Shown: positions 1-8,793 of the stretch, piece by piece
Position numbering within the stretch: position 1 is the first letter of the stretch
Layout of the letters: each line of letters begins with the position of its first letter
DNA from: Martinezella tropici
GTDB taxonomy: Bacteria > Pseudomonadota > Alphaproteobacteria > Rhizobiales > Rhizobiaceae
Direction of reading: 5' to 3'
Length of the DNA: 64,000 nt
NCBI RefSeq assembly: GCF_003287875.1
Contig: NZ_QMKK01000054.1
Span: 620,001-684,000 of the forward strand
Program-made: the position numbers and the translations under genes
The notes under the pieces: generated by a model
The model's database searches: none
The model's input: the letters and a program-made list of their open reading frames with translations, nothing else
What the model was told of the DNA's origin: nothing

Positions 1-461
1 AGCAAAAGCCCTCGATCCCTGGCCGCGCGGCAGGCGGTGGCGGCGGGTGCCCAGGCATCCACCATGGTCTTTTCGCCGACCTCTGCCTTGCCCCGATCCT
101 GAATGCCCTTGGCAAAGGCAGAAAATATCTCGACCATATCGTCGTCGCTCAATGACGACTTTCCCTTGGCGACCGCGCCTGCGCGCATCAGGGCGGTCGC
201 ATAGAGCGGTCCGGACGAGGCACCCACGGCGTTGAGGAAGGACTTCGCCGCCGTGTTGAAGACCAGCGTCGGCTCGGATGTCGATGAATCCAGCTCCGAA
301 ACCGCCTTGGCGGCGGCGGTAAAGCCGAGCTCCATGGCGATGCCGTGGTCAGCGTCGCCGATCACGCCGTCCAGTTCGCAGAGACGATCCCTCTCGCGGG
401 CCATCGCTTCGGCGATCCGCACGAAAAGCGATTTCAGATCCTCCGTTGTAACCGTTGTCAT
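1..461 (-). CDS. dhaL: DhaL-type dihydroxyacetone/erythrulose kinase subunit, partial
   Basis: This is the ADP/ATP-binding (DhaL) half of a two-subunit ketose kinase. The visible 153 residues start with an ATG at 461 and run off the left edge, so the C-terminus is missing. The segment LDGVIGDADHG carries the GD-x-DHG metal/nucleotide-binding motif of DhaL, and the stretch around residues 65-85 (FLNAVGASSGPLYATAL) carries the GA-SGP helix typical of the family. It follows dhaK with a one-base overlap, so the two are translationally coupled. In this operon the likely substrate is L-erythrulose or a related tetrulose from apiose breakdown rather than glycerol-derived dihydroxyacetone. That substrate call is inference. 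Confidence 0.85.
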   Translation of the reverse strand, partial: MTTVTTEDLKSLFVRIAEAMARERDRLCELDGVIGDADHGIAMELGFTAAAKAVSELDSSTSEPTLVFNTAAKSFLNAVGASSGPLYATALMRAGAVAKGKSSLSDDDMVEIFSAFAKGIQDRGKAEVGEKTMVDAWAPAATACRAARDRGLL

Positions 462-1489
462 TACAAAACCTCGCCGGAGCGGAACATGGCGCAATCACAG
501 GGGTGATCGATCAGTCGCTGCAATTCGTCATCGAGATGGATGAGGGTGATGGAGGCTCCAGCCATTTCCAGCGACGTGCAGTAATTGCCGACCAGCGACA
601 AGTGAATGACGACGCCTGCATCGTCGAGCATGGCCTTGACCTTGCGCATCATGATGTAGAGTTCCATCAGCGGTGTGGAGCCCAAGGAGTTGACGAGCAC
701 GGCAACCCGGTCACCGCGTGCCGGCTTCATCTCATCGAGAATCTTGCCGACGAGTTCGCTCGTCACCTCGTCCGCAGACCGCATCGGCCCGCGTGCGACG
801 CCGGGCTCGCCATGGATGCCCATGCCGATCTCCATCTCGTCGGCGCCGATCTCGAAATTCGGTTTGCGCGTCTGCGGCAGAGAGCAGGGCGAGAGTGCGA
901 CGCCCATCGTATAGGTGCGCTCATTCGCCCAGCGTGCCACCCGTTCGACATCGTCGAAACCGTACATCAGGTCGCATGCGGCACCCGCAGCCTTGAAGAT
1001 GAAGACGTTGCCGGCAACCCCGCGACGGCGCTCCTTCTGATCGACCGGTGCAGACGCGATGTCATCCGTCGTCAGCACGGTACGCGCCTCGATATCGTCC
1101 ATGGCAAGCATTTCCGTCGCCATGTCGAAATTCATGACGTCGCCTGCGTAATTGCCATACATGAACAGCACGCCGGCGCCGCCATCGACAGCCCTGGCAC
1201 ATTCGATGATAGGATCGGGCGGCGGCGAGGCGAAGACATTGCCGATGGCGGCGGCATCGGCCAGTCCCTTGCCGACGAAGCCGAGAAATGTCGGCTCGTG
1301 TCCGGAGCCGCCGCCGATGACCAGGCCGACCTTACCATCTCGCGGACCATGGTTCGCCACGATCGAGCGCGGCGATCCTTCAACGGCGCGGAGATGGCGC
1401 GGATGGGCTGCGAGTATCCCGGCCAGCATTTCATCCACGGCGGCCGCGCCTTCGTTGATCAGCTTCTTCGTCTTCACGCAGTCCTCCAA
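461..1489 (-). CDS. dhaK: DhaK-type dihydroxyacetone/erythrulose kinase substrate-binding subunit
   Basis: This 342-residue protein has the full length of a DhaK subunit. Near residue 60 is GGGSGHEP, and GNYAGDVMNF near residue 110 is the usual substrate-site loop. The segment GMGIHGEPG near residue 225 holds the histidine that in DhaK binds the ketose carbonyl covalently. DhaK presents the ketose to ATP bound on DhaL. It lies 45 bases downstream of the lactonase gene in the same direction and overlaps dhaL by one base. DhaK-like enzymes in tetritol and apiose loci are known to act on L-erythrulose, so that substrate is preferred here, but dihydroxyacetone cannot be excluded from sequence. 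Confidence 0.88.
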   Translation of the reverse strand: MEDCVKTKKLINEGAAAVDEMLAGILAAHPRHLRAVEGSPRSIVANHGPRDGKVGLVIGGGSGHEPTFLGFVGKGLADAAAIGNVFASPPPDPIIECARAVDGGAGVLFMYGNYAGDVMNFDMATEMLAMDDIEARTVLTTDDIASAPVDQKERRRGVAGNVFIFKAAGAACDLMYGFDDVERVARWANERTYTMGVALSPCSLPQTRKPNFEIGADEMEIGMGIHGEPGVARGPMRSADEVTSELVGKILDEMKPARGDRVAVLVNSLGSTPLMELYIMMRKVKAMLDDAGVVIHLSLVGNYCTSLEMAGASITLIHLDDELQRLIDHPCDCAMFRSGEVL

Positions 1490-1534
1490 ATCATTGCGAT
1501 CGTTGGGACTAACATGCGCGTCTCCGATTGAAGG

Positions 1535-3412
1535 TCAATCCATCAAGGCTGCCGAAACTGTGCTATAGGCATCAAGCAAGAGCCTCTTGCTTTCAGTCTG
1601 TTCCTTCAGCTGGAATGTCTCCAGCTCCACCCGTTGCGGAATGGGTGTGATATTGACCAGATGGAGCGACCGCGATCCGCCGGATCGTACCGTGATGAAG
1701 CTGAGTACCGCGCTCGGATCGGACGACAGGCACTCGTGCCATGGCTGGCCGGCGAGGCGGGATAGCGCCGCGACCGTATTGAACAGCGGTCGTTTAGTGC
1801 CTGCCGCCGATGGCTCGTTCTCTCCAGCGATCAGGCCGAAAGATCCTGTCAGTGCCGAAAGCGTCAGGCATTCCAGTCCGGCATCGAGGACACGGGCAGC
1901 GTAACCCAGCGCAAAGGCTTCTCCAAAACGGGCATTGTGCCGCGGATCGGTGTTGGCCATTGCGATACGGCCGCCGCGGGGATTGTCCATTGTCCTGCTG
2001 CCATAGGGGTTCTGCCGCATCGGTATGGTCGATGGGCCGATGCGATAGGATTTGTCGCCGTAAATGGCGCGTACGGAACGCGTGATGAATGGCAGCGCTT
2101 CCAGCGTCTGCATGACGCTCAGATCGTCAGCCGCATGCACGATGGGATTGGTGCAATGCGTAATGAAATCGAGAGTGTCGGCTGGCCCACGTTTGCGATT
2201 GAGCTCGGTGAAATAGCTCAGCATGCCGCCGCCGATACGCACATCGGGAAAGGCGGCGTGCGCGGCGGCATAGACTTCCTCAAGAGGAGGGCACTCGGGC
2301 CATTTGCTGCCCGGCGGCGTCGATTGCCGGTCGACCGAAGGAGAGACCATGATGGCATCGGGTTTGAAGCCGGCTGCCCGCATCCAGTCTGCTATTTGCT
2401 GTGCTTCGACAAGCGGTGCCTGGCGGCAGGGCAATGCGATTTCCAGCGTCGACTTGCCGGCATGGAGTGCGGTGACGGCTGCGAAGCGTTTGAAGGCATC
2501 AGCGCCATGGCCGGCATTCGGATCGAAGTGAAACAACAGTTCTTGCGGTCCGATTTCAGCCAGCCGGTTGCGCGCAGCCCGAGTTGCGTCCGCTTCCTCG
2601 GGTGTAACGACAAGACCGATGGACGGCATGGCACCGGATTTTGTTCCCGGGCTTAGGGTGATCGCTGCATCCGAAGTATGGGAAAAAGAGGGTGGCGAAC
2701 GCCGCTTATTCCCGATGGTCAGAACGATACGCTGCCGCATCGGCTCGCCGGCTGGAATTCGATAGGGCCAGGGCAGTGCAAGCGGGCGAACATAGGTCTT
2801 GTAGGAAGCATCGGACCAGTTGCGCTGATCTTCCATCTCGAAGGTGTCGCCTTCCATCCGGCATTCGGCTGTTACGTTCGCCATCACGCCATGCGTAATC
2901 GCCCGCATATCCTTGAAGGGCTGCCAGGGTTCGATAAGATCGGGAAAATGCGTGTTTTCTCTGCTGCCGTCGACATGCTCGACCGATACCGGCGTGCCGG
3001 CGTGCCCCACGATCGGGTGCAGGATGCAGAAGCCGCAGCGGTTGGTTTCGAAGCCGGTCATCGAGAGCGCTATTGCTTCGAAGGTCAGGGCTTCATCGGC
3101 TTCAGCTGCTATCCGCACGTCGATCACAAGTTCGGTATTTTCAGGGCCGGCACAACGCGCAACATAGCTGACGAAAAAGCCATCCTGATGCTGATTGATC
3201 CGCAGATCGTCGATATCAGGTGCATAGGTGCCCCAATCGCGATCGCGGATCAGATAGGAAACGGCCCGCAGAACCTCGACGCCATCATAGCGGATAGCCC
3301 GGAGATTGCCGTCCTTGAAGTCGACGTCAAGCCTGCCCGCTGTCAGTCGGACCGGCGGCGTTTCGAGCTCGCGCGTGCCGTAAAGCTGGAACAGATCGAT
3401 CTCGCTCTTCAT
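1535..3412 (-). CDS. apnL: D-apionate lactonase (ApnL family)
   Basis: This is a 625-residue soluble protein without signal peptide or membrane segment. Its size, and its position directly after a Gfo/Idh/MocA dehydrogenase in a RuBisCO-like-protein operon, match the D-apionolactone-opening enzyme ApnL of the oxidative D-apiose pathway (Carter et al. 2018, Nat Chem Biol). The N-terminal half looks beta-rich and the C-terminal half barrel-like, judged only from residue pattern; no catalytic motif was recognised with certainty. Its ATG overlaps the stop of the upstream dehydrogenase gene by four bases, so the two are probably co-translated. The assignment rests mainly on context plus length, and another sugar lactonase specificity is possible. 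Confidence 0.75.
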   Translation of the reverse strand: MKSEIDLFQLYGTRELETPPVRLTAGRLDVDFKDGNLRAIRYDGVEVLRAVSYLIRDRDWGTYAPDIDDLRINQHQDGFFVSYVARCAGPENTELVIDVRIAAEADEALTFEAIALSMTGFETNRCGFCILHPIVGHAGTPVSVEHVDGSRENTHFPDLIEPWQPFKDMRAITHGVMANVTAECRMEGDTFEMEDQRNWSDASYKTYVRPLALPWPYRIPAGEPMRQRIVLTIGNKRRSPPSFSHTSDAAITLSPGTKSGAMPSIGLVVTPEEADATRAARNRLAEIGPQELLFHFDPNAGHGADAFKRFAAVTALHAGKSTLEIALPCRQAPLVEAQQIADWMRAAGFKPDAIMVSPSVDRQSTPPGSKWPECPPLEEVYAAAHAAFPDVRIGGGMLSYFTELNRKRGPADTLDFITHCTNPIVHAADDLSVMQTLEALPFITRSVRAIYGDKSYRIGPSTIPMRQNPYGSRTMDNPRGGRIAMANTDPRHNARFGEAFALGYAARVLDAGLECLTLSALTGSFGLIAGENEPSAAGTKRPLFNTVAALSRLAGQPWHECLSSDPSAVLSFITVRSGGSRSLHLVNITPIPQRVELETFQLKEQTESKRLLLDAYSTVSAALMD

Positions 3413-4443
3413 CGCAGCATCGCTCCGATATCGACGGATTTCCCGTTGGCGGCGCTCTCATAGGCGGCTTCGACCAGCGCCAGGGTCTTGAGATTGTCAG
3501 CGCCCGACGTCGAGGTTTCGCCTCCGTCGGCAAGGCGATCGGTCCAATGCTGCTGAATTGCGAGCACGCTCTCCTGGATGTTGTGCCAAGGGCGCGAAGC
3601 CCAAGGCAGAAGCCGCGGCGACGCATCCGTGATGCTCACGCCATCGGGGCCGTTGACCTCGAGGCAATAGCCTTGCGAGAGGCGAATGGTGCCTCGCGTG
3701 CCGTCGAGTTCGATCAGCGTCTCCGGGAAGGGCTCGGTCGCAAGCTTGGAGGCATAGCTGACATCGACGAGCGACGTCGCGCCGTTCTCATGGTCGAGCA
3801 GGATGGTTGCGACATCCTCACCCTTGATCTTCGGATTGACCCGCTTGGTGCGGGCCGTCAGTGAAGAAACGTCGCCGAGGATGAAGCGGGCGATGTCGAG
3901 CGTATGGATGCCGAGATCCTCGATGATGAACCGTTCGCCTTCGGCGAGATAAGGTTGGCCCGAAAACACGTCGTAGCCGGAGCGGAAGGAGAAACGCCCC
4001 CAGAAGGGTTCGCCGATCGCACCGGACTGGAGGGCATGCTTGACGGCCTGAATGGGCGTCTGCCAGCGGAAGTTCTCATGCACCATAAGCGGCACGCCGG
4101 CCGCAGCGCAGGCCGCGACCATGGCTTTGGCATCACTCAACGTCTTTGCGAAGGGCTTTTGGCAGATTGCAGGGATCTTGTAAGAGGCGGACATCTCCAC
4201 TAGGGCGCGATGGCTTTGCACCGTCGTTGCGATGTCGACGAAATCGAAGCCCCCATCGGCGAACATGGCGGCCGCGTCCGTGTAGCGGCGTTCGATGCGG
4301 AACTGGTCGCCGACGAGTTTCAGCCGCTCCGGGTCGCGGTCGCAGATCGCGACGATGCTGGCGCCTTCGACGTCTTGCCACGCGTGCATCTGATTGATCG
4401 CGAAAAAGCCGCAACCGATCAATGCGCCCTTGAGTTCTGCCAT
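3409..4443 (-). CDS. apsD: Gfo/Idh/MocA oxidoreductase, probable D-apiose dehydrogenase
   Basis: This 344-residue NAD(P)-dependent sugar dehydrogenase has an N-terminal Rossmann fold, with GCGFFAINQMHAW near residue 10 in place of the usual GxGxxG helix, and the family motif CQKPFAKT near residue 95 (the EKP-type catalytic lysine). IEDLGIHTLD near residue 170 contains the conserved DxGxH histidine. In the oxidative apiose route ApsD converts D-apiose to D-apionolactone, the substrate of the lactonase encoded immediately downstream. It begins one base after the ABC permease gene ends. The family is broad, so D-apiose specificity is inferred from the operon content. Confidence 0.8.
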   Translation of the reverse strand: MAELKGALIGCGFFAINQMHAWQDVEGASIVAICDRDPERLKLVGDQFRIERRYTDAAAMFADGGFDFVDIATTVQSHRALVEMSASYKIPAICQKPFAKTLSDAKAMVAACAAAGVPLMVHENFRWQTPIQAVKHALQSGAIGEPFWGRFSFRSGYDVFSGQPYLAEGERFIIEDLGIHTLDIARFILGDVSSLTARTKRVNPKIKGEDVATILLDHENGATSLVDVSYASKLATEPFPETLIELDGTRGTIRLSQGYCLEVNGPDGVSITDASPRLLPWASRPWHNIQESVLAIQQHWTDRLADGGETSTSGADNLKTLALVEAAYESAANGKSVDIGAMLR

Positions 4444-4444
4444 T

Positions 4445-5509
4445 TCAGCCTGCCTTTGCCATTTGCATGAGAGTTACGCGCTGCTGGAGACGCCGTTGCG
4501 CCTGATCCACGACAACAGCGATGATGATGACAAATCCCTTGATCACCATCTGCCAGAAGGATGAGACGCCCATCATCACGAGGCCGTCAGAAAGGATGCC
4601 GATGACGAAGGCGCCGATGATCGTGCCGCCTATGGTGCCGCGGCCGCCCGACATGGAGGTGCCGCCGAGCACCGCTGCCGCGATCGCGTTCAGCTCGAAG
4701 CTTTCGCCGGTCGCCGGATGCGCCGCCATCAGTTCCGACGAAATGACGATACCGACGATGGCCGCGCAGAGCCCCGAGAACATATAGACGAAGATCTTGA
4801 CCACATCGACGCGGATGCCGGACATGCGCGCGGCGCGCTCGTTTCCGCCGACGGCGAAGATGTGCCGGCCAATCGGCGTCGAGCGGGCGACGTAGGCGGC
4901 GAGTAGCGCCAACACGATCAGGATCCAGATGGAGACGGGAAGGCCGAGCATACGGCCAGCGCCGAAGACGTCGAAGCCCGTGGTATCGTATTCCGGCCGG
5001 CCCACCAGGTTCGGGAAGGTCTGCCCGTCGGACGACAAGAGTGCGAGGCCGCGGGCGATATAGAGCGTTCCGAGCGTGGCGATGAAGGGCGCGACGTTGA
5101 GCTTGGTGATGAGCAGGCCGTTGATCAGCCCAATCCCCAGGCCGACGGCCAGTGTGATGAGGATGATCTCGTAGATGTTGAAGTAGACGGTATAGCCGAT
5201 CGGCAGTTCGACGCCATTCAGGATGAGGGCGCCTGCCACCATGCCGCAAAGGCCGACGATCGAGCCGACCGATAGATCGATCCCGCCGGTGACGATCACG
5301 AAGGTCATGCCCATGGCGAGAAAGGCGTTGAGTGCGACGTGCTTGGACATCAGGATGATGTTGGCGGTCGAGGTGAAGTTCGGTGCGAAGATCGCAAAGA
5401 AGATGACGACGGCAAATAGCGCGATGAAGGTCCTGAGCTTCATCAGCGTCAGGAGAACGGAGCCGTTCGAGCGATCGGCCGCAAGGCTGGAAGACGTATC
5501 TGCGGTCAT
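4445..5509 (-). CDS. CUT2-type sugar ABC transporter permease
   Basis: This is a 354-residue integral membrane protein of the RbsC type. A hydrophilic N-terminus of about 25 residues is followed by eight or more hydrophobic segments. Two family signatures are plain: ITGGIDLSVGS-like VTGGIDLSVGS near residue 80 and AAVLGGTSMSGGRGTIGGT near residue 270. It would form the membrane channel with the ATPase encoded just upstream, whose stop codon it overlaps by four bases. With the binding protein and the DUF2291 lipoprotein it makes a complete importer. Substrate is probably D-apiose or an apiose-containing breakdown product, inferred from the enzymes of the operon. Confidence 0.92.
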   Translation of the reverse strand: MTADTSSSLAADRSNGSVLLTLMKLRTFIALFAVVIFFAIFAPNFTSTANIILMSKHVALNAFLAMGMTFVIVTGGIDLSVGSIVGLCGMVAGALILNGVELPIGYTVYFNIYEIILITLAVGLGIGLINGLLITKLNVAPFIATLGTLYIARGLALLSSDGQTFPNLVGRPEYDTTGFDVFGAGRMLGLPVSIWILIVLALLAAYVARSTPIGRHIFAVGGNERAARMSGIRVDVVKIFVYMFSGLCAAIVGIVISSELMAAHPATGESFELNAIAAAVLGGTSMSGGRGTIGGTIIGAFVIGILSDGLVMMGVSSFWQMVIKGFVIIIAVVVDQAQRRLQQRVTLMQMAKAG

Positions 5510-7059
5510 GACGCGAGTTTCCCTGTATGTCCGTGTCCCTTGGCGGATGCCGCGATGATGGCCTCTTCCGTCGCTTCGCTTCGGTCGAGAACGGTCACGA
5601 GCTTGCCGTTGCTGAGCACTGCGATGCGGTCCGAAAGTGCCATGACCTCTTCAAGGTCGGAGGTTGAAAACAAGATTGCGAGACCCTTGCCGGCGAGCCT
5701 GCGCATGGTGCGGAAGACGTCGGCCTTGGCGCCGACATCGATGCCGCGGCTCGGCTCGTCCATCAAAAGCACCTTCGGGTCGGTCATCAGCGCCTTGCCG
5801 ATGACGACCTTCTGCTGGTTGCCGCCGGACATGGAGGTTACCTCGAAATCCGGATTGGGCGCCTTGATCGAGAGATCGCGGATCATGTCGCGGATGGCAG
5901 TCTTTTCGGCACCCGGATCGATATGGAAAAACAGCCGGGCGAAGCGGCCGAGGCTCGCAAGCGTCAAATTGCTGGCGATGGACAGGACCTGCACCAGCCC
6001 TTCGCGCTGCCGATCCTCGGGGATCAGCGCCAGACCGTGCCGGATGCGCCTGGTGGTGTCGCGTGCGCGAACCTCGACCCCATCGATGTAGATCCGCCCG
6101 GTCGAATGCATATGCCGGCCCATCACGCATTCGAAGAATTCGCTGCGCCCGGCACCCATCAGGCCGTAGATGCCGAGGATTTCGCCGGCGCGCACCGACA
6201 GCGAGACATGATCGACGGCAAGGCCGCCGGTGCGTCGCGGCAGGCTGATCTCCTCGGCACGGAAGGCTTCCTTGCCGATCGCATGGCCTCCGTCCCTGGC
6301 GAAGTCCTTGGCGTCCGATCCGATCATCGAGCGGACGATCCATTTCGTATCGATATCGCGAACCATGGCCTGACCGGTGATCTGCCCGTCACGCAGCACG
6401 GTGATGTAGTCGCCGATGCGCATCAGTTCTTCCAGCCGGTGCGAGATGTAGACGATCGCGACGCCTTGAGCCTTCAGCTCCGCAATGACCTTGAACAGAA
6501 TATCGACTTCCGCGGCAGATAGCGCCGATGTCGGCTCATCCATGATCAGAATGCGGGCATCGAGCGAGATGGCCTTGGCGATCTCGACGAGCTGCTGCTG
6601 CCCGATCGGAAGGTCCTCCACCATGGTTTCGGCGCCTATGCCGGCATCGAGCCGATCCAGAAACGCGTTGGCCCTGGCGATCTGCGCCTTGTGGTCGATA
6701 CCGAAGATGCCGCGGGTGATTTCACGCGTGGTAAAGATGTTTTCGGCCACCGTCATGTTGGCAAAGAGATTGAGCTCCTGGAAGATCATGCCGATGCCGC
6801 GCGCCTGCGCGTCGGCCGGGCTGCTGAAGGAGACTTCCTCGCCTTCGAGCAGGATGCGGCCCAAGGTCGGCCGTTCGACCCCGGCGATGATCTTCATCAA
6901 GGTAGATTTTCCGGCGCCGTTTTCGCCGACAAGCACATTGACCGCGCCGCGGTGCAGCTCGAGGTTAGCGTGCCTGACGGCGACGATGCCGGAATAGACC
7001 TTGGAAACGTCCTCTAGGCGCAGGATGATGTCGTTGCTCGGCGTTTCGCTCATGGTCAT
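5506..7059 (-). CDS. CUT2-type sugar ABC transporter ATP-binding protein (RbsA-like, two NBDs)
   Basis: This 517-residue protein carries two tandem nucleotide-binding domains, the layout of RbsA/MglA/XylG. The first has Walker A GENGAGKST near residue 46, signature region PIGQQQLVEIAKA and Walker B ILIMDEPTSAL. The second has the usual degenerate P-loop GLMGAGRSE near residue 295, signature SGGNQQKVVIGKA and LLMDEPSRGID. It energises uptake through the permease encoded downstream. The start overlaps the end of the DUF2291 gene by four bases and the stop overlaps the permease start by four bases, so the transporter genes form a tightly coupled cistron. Confidence 0.94.
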   Translation of the reverse strand: MTMSETPSNDIILRLEDVSKVYSGIVAVRHANLELHRGAVNVLVGENGAGKSTLMKIIAGVERPTLGRILLEGEEVSFSSPADAQARGIGMIFQELNLFANMTVAENIFTTREITRGIFGIDHKAQIARANAFLDRLDAGIGAETMVEDLPIGQQQLVEIAKAISLDARILIMDEPTSALSAAEVDILFKVIAELKAQGVAIVYISHRLEELMRIGDYITVLRDGQITGQAMVRDIDTKWIVRSMIGSDAKDFARDGGHAIGKEAFRAEEISLPRRTGGLAVDHVSLSVRAGEILGIYGLMGAGRSEFFECVMGRHMHSTGRIYIDGVEVRARDTTRRIRHGLALIPEDRQREGLVQVLSIASNLTLASLGRFARLFFHIDPGAEKTAIRDMIRDLSIKAPNPDFEVTSMSGGNQQKVVIGKALMTDPKVLLMDEPSRGIDVGAKADVFRTMRRLAGKGLAILFSTSDLEEVMALSDRIAVLSNGKLVTVLDRSEATEEAIIAASAKGHGHTGKLAS

Positions 7060-7700
7060 TGCCCCAATGTCAGGGCTGAAGGGGTGATCAGGGGAAGCTG
7101 GCCGGATGGGGGCAGTGGAAACGCGCCGGTCACCGTGATCGTCTTTCCAATCAGCTCGTTGCGAGGCAGTGCTGCCAGAAAAGATGAGTTTGCCTTCTCA
7201 TTGAAGGCCTTGCCGAATTGAGCCCATTCGATCTGGTTCCTGAATTCGTTGAAGTCCAGGAAATCCAGCGCGTCGCGCAGCGCCGTGCCTCGGATGGCCG
7301 GACCGATCTGCACCTTCGCATCCGCCTCGCCGTCGCCATCCACATCGACGTCGAGGGTGCCCGCACGGGAGGCGGTATCGGCAGCGACGATCTTGCCGCT
7401 CAATTTGACGGCATAGGTCCAGGGTGATGAAGCCTGCTTTCGCGGATTTCCGTATTTCGCGCCGGCATCGTCTGGATTAGCGGCTATGGCCTGCAACACC
7501 GTCTTGATGTCGCCCGCGCGCTTCTCCATGCTCGGCAGCACCTGAGATTGCCAGATGGCATCGACCTTTGCCGCGGGATCGAAGGCACTCTTTGCTGCCG
7601 CCGCGGCTTTCTCCTCGGGCGTCGGCGTCTTGATAATCTTGCAGCCGGGCAATGCCGCGGCCAAAACAAGGGCCACGAGCGCGCCTCTGGTCCTCAACAT
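7056..7700 (-). CDS. DUF2291 periplasmic lipoprotein
   Basis: This 214-residue lipoprotein begins at the ATG at 7700; another ATG three codons upstream gives the same protein with three extra residues. The signal peptide ends in the lipobox LPGC, so the cysteine near residue 20 should be lipidated. The mature part fits DUF2291, a family found almost only inside CUT2-type sugar transporter operons. An Asp-rich loop DVDVDGDGEADAK lies near residue 120 and could bind a divalent cation. It sits between the binding-protein and ATPase genes, overlapping the latter by four bases. The molecular role of DUF2291 is not established; helping the binding protein or tethering the transporter is a guess. 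Confidence 0.85.
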   Translation of the reverse strand: MLRTRGALVALVLAAALPGCKIIKTPTPEEKAAAAAKSAFDPAAKVDAIWQSQVLPSMEKRAGDIKTVLQAIAANPDDAGAKYGNPRKQASSPWTYAVKLSGKIVAADTASRAGTLDVDVDGDGEADAKVQIGPAIRGTALRDALDFLDFNEFRNQIEWAQFGKAFNEKANSSFLAALPRNELIGKTITVTGAFPLPPSGQLPLITPSALTLGQ

Positions 7701-7772
7701 GCAATACACCTCGATCTCGCAGGAAAGACATCGGGAGAGCGCGAGTTTCCCGCGCTCTCCAACCTAGTGGCA

Positions 7773-8714
7773 TCAGTTCTTCAGCGCGAAGGTCTCAAGC
7801 TTGTCGGCATTGTCGGCATTGATGAGGACGCAATCCATCAATTGCTTCTCATCCTTCGGTGCCGTCTTGTTCTTGATATAGGCGTCGGCCTGTTCGACCG
7901 CCTTCTGGGCCTGGGCGTAAGCTGGCTGCATGACCGTCGCCTTGATGCCGCCCGCCTTGATGGAGTCGCGCACATCGTTCGACCCGTCGAAGCCGACGAC
8001 GATCACGTCCTTGCGGCCGGCGGCCTGCAGAGCGGCAATCGCGCCCATCGCCATGGTATCGTTGCCCGAGATTACGCCCTTGATATCAGGATTTGCCTGC
8101 AGGATGGTTTCCATCTTGGCATAGGCCTCGGTCTGGCTCCAGTTCGCCGACTGCTTGGCAACCAGCTTCAGATCCGGATAGTCGTCGATGACGTCGTGAT
8201 AACCCTGCGAGCGGATGCCGGCATTGGTATCGGCTTCGCGGCCGACGAGTTCGGCATAATTGCCCTTCTCGCCCATCAGCTTGACGAACTCCTGCGCGCC
8301 GAGCTGGGCGCCCTGGTAGTTGTTGGAAACGATCTGGGCGACCGCGATGCCGGTCACGTTGATTTCGCGGTCGATGAGGAAGGAGGGGATGCCCGCATCC
8401 TTGGCCTTCTTCAGTGCAGCGACCGTCGCATCCGCGCCGGCATTGTCGAGAATAATAGCTTTGGCGCCACGCCCGATCGCCGTGTCGATGACTTCCGATT
8501 GCTTGTTGGCATCGTCGTCATGCGTCATGACGAGCGTCTCGTAGCCCAGTTCCTTCGCCTTGGCCTCGGCGCCGACGGCCTCTGCCTTGAAGAATGGATT
8601 GTCGAAGGCCGGCGTGATGATGGCGATCAGATCGGCCGCGAAAGCCGGCATCGCCGTCCCCAGCGCCAGTGCGGCGGTAAAGGCTGCAAGTGTCAGTCTG
8701 CGTGTCAGTTTCAT
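7773..8714 (-). CDS. CUT2-type periplasmic sugar-binding protein
   Basis: This 313-residue type I periplasmic binding protein belongs to the ribose/allose-binding (RbsB-like) family. The ATG at 8714 is chosen because it gives a normal signal peptide (MKLTRR, then a hydrophobic run ending AMPAFA) and is preceded by a strong ribosome site, GGAGGAG. Open frame upstream of it has no signal-peptide logic. Family landmarks include DNPFF near residue 35 for ligand stacking, IDREI near residue 125 and VVGFDGSNDVRDSIKAG near residue 240. It would deliver its sugar to the permease and ATPase encoded downstream. The ligand is probably D-apiose or a relative, inferred from context. Confidence 0.92.
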   Translation of the reverse strand: MKLTRRLTLAAFTAALALGTAMPAFAADLIAIITPAFDNPFFKAEAVGAEAKAKELGYETLVMTHDDDANKQSEVIDTAIGRGAKAIILDNAGADATVAALKKAKDAGIPSFLIDREINVTGIAVAQIVSNNYQGAQLGAQEFVKLMGEKGNYAELVGREADTNAGIRSQGYHDVIDDYPDLKLVAKQSANWSQTEAYAKMETILQANPDIKGVISGNDTMAMGAIAALQAAGRKDVIVVGFDGSNDVRDSIKAGGIKATVMQPAYAQAQKAVEQADAYIKNKTAPKDEKQLMDCVLINADNADKLETFALKN

Positions 8715-8740
8715 GGTCTCCTCCCAGTTATGAAACAGGC

Positions 8741-8783
8741 CCTGTTCCCGGCAGGGCAGCAAGGGGAGGGCATTGCCCTCCCG
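8741..8783 (-). terminator. two adjacent inverted repeats between apnO and the binding-protein gene
   Basis: A GCCCTG/CAGGGC repeat (about 8741-8759) is followed by a perfect nine-base repeat GGGAGGGCA / TGCCCTCCC (about 8765-8783). Neither has a T-run in the direction of transcription, so these look like intercistronic RNA-stabilising or processing hairpins rather than a full terminator. They would mark a 5' end for a separately abundant binding-protein mRNA. That function is inference. Confidence 0.45.
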
Positions 8784-8793
8784 GGGACGTCGA

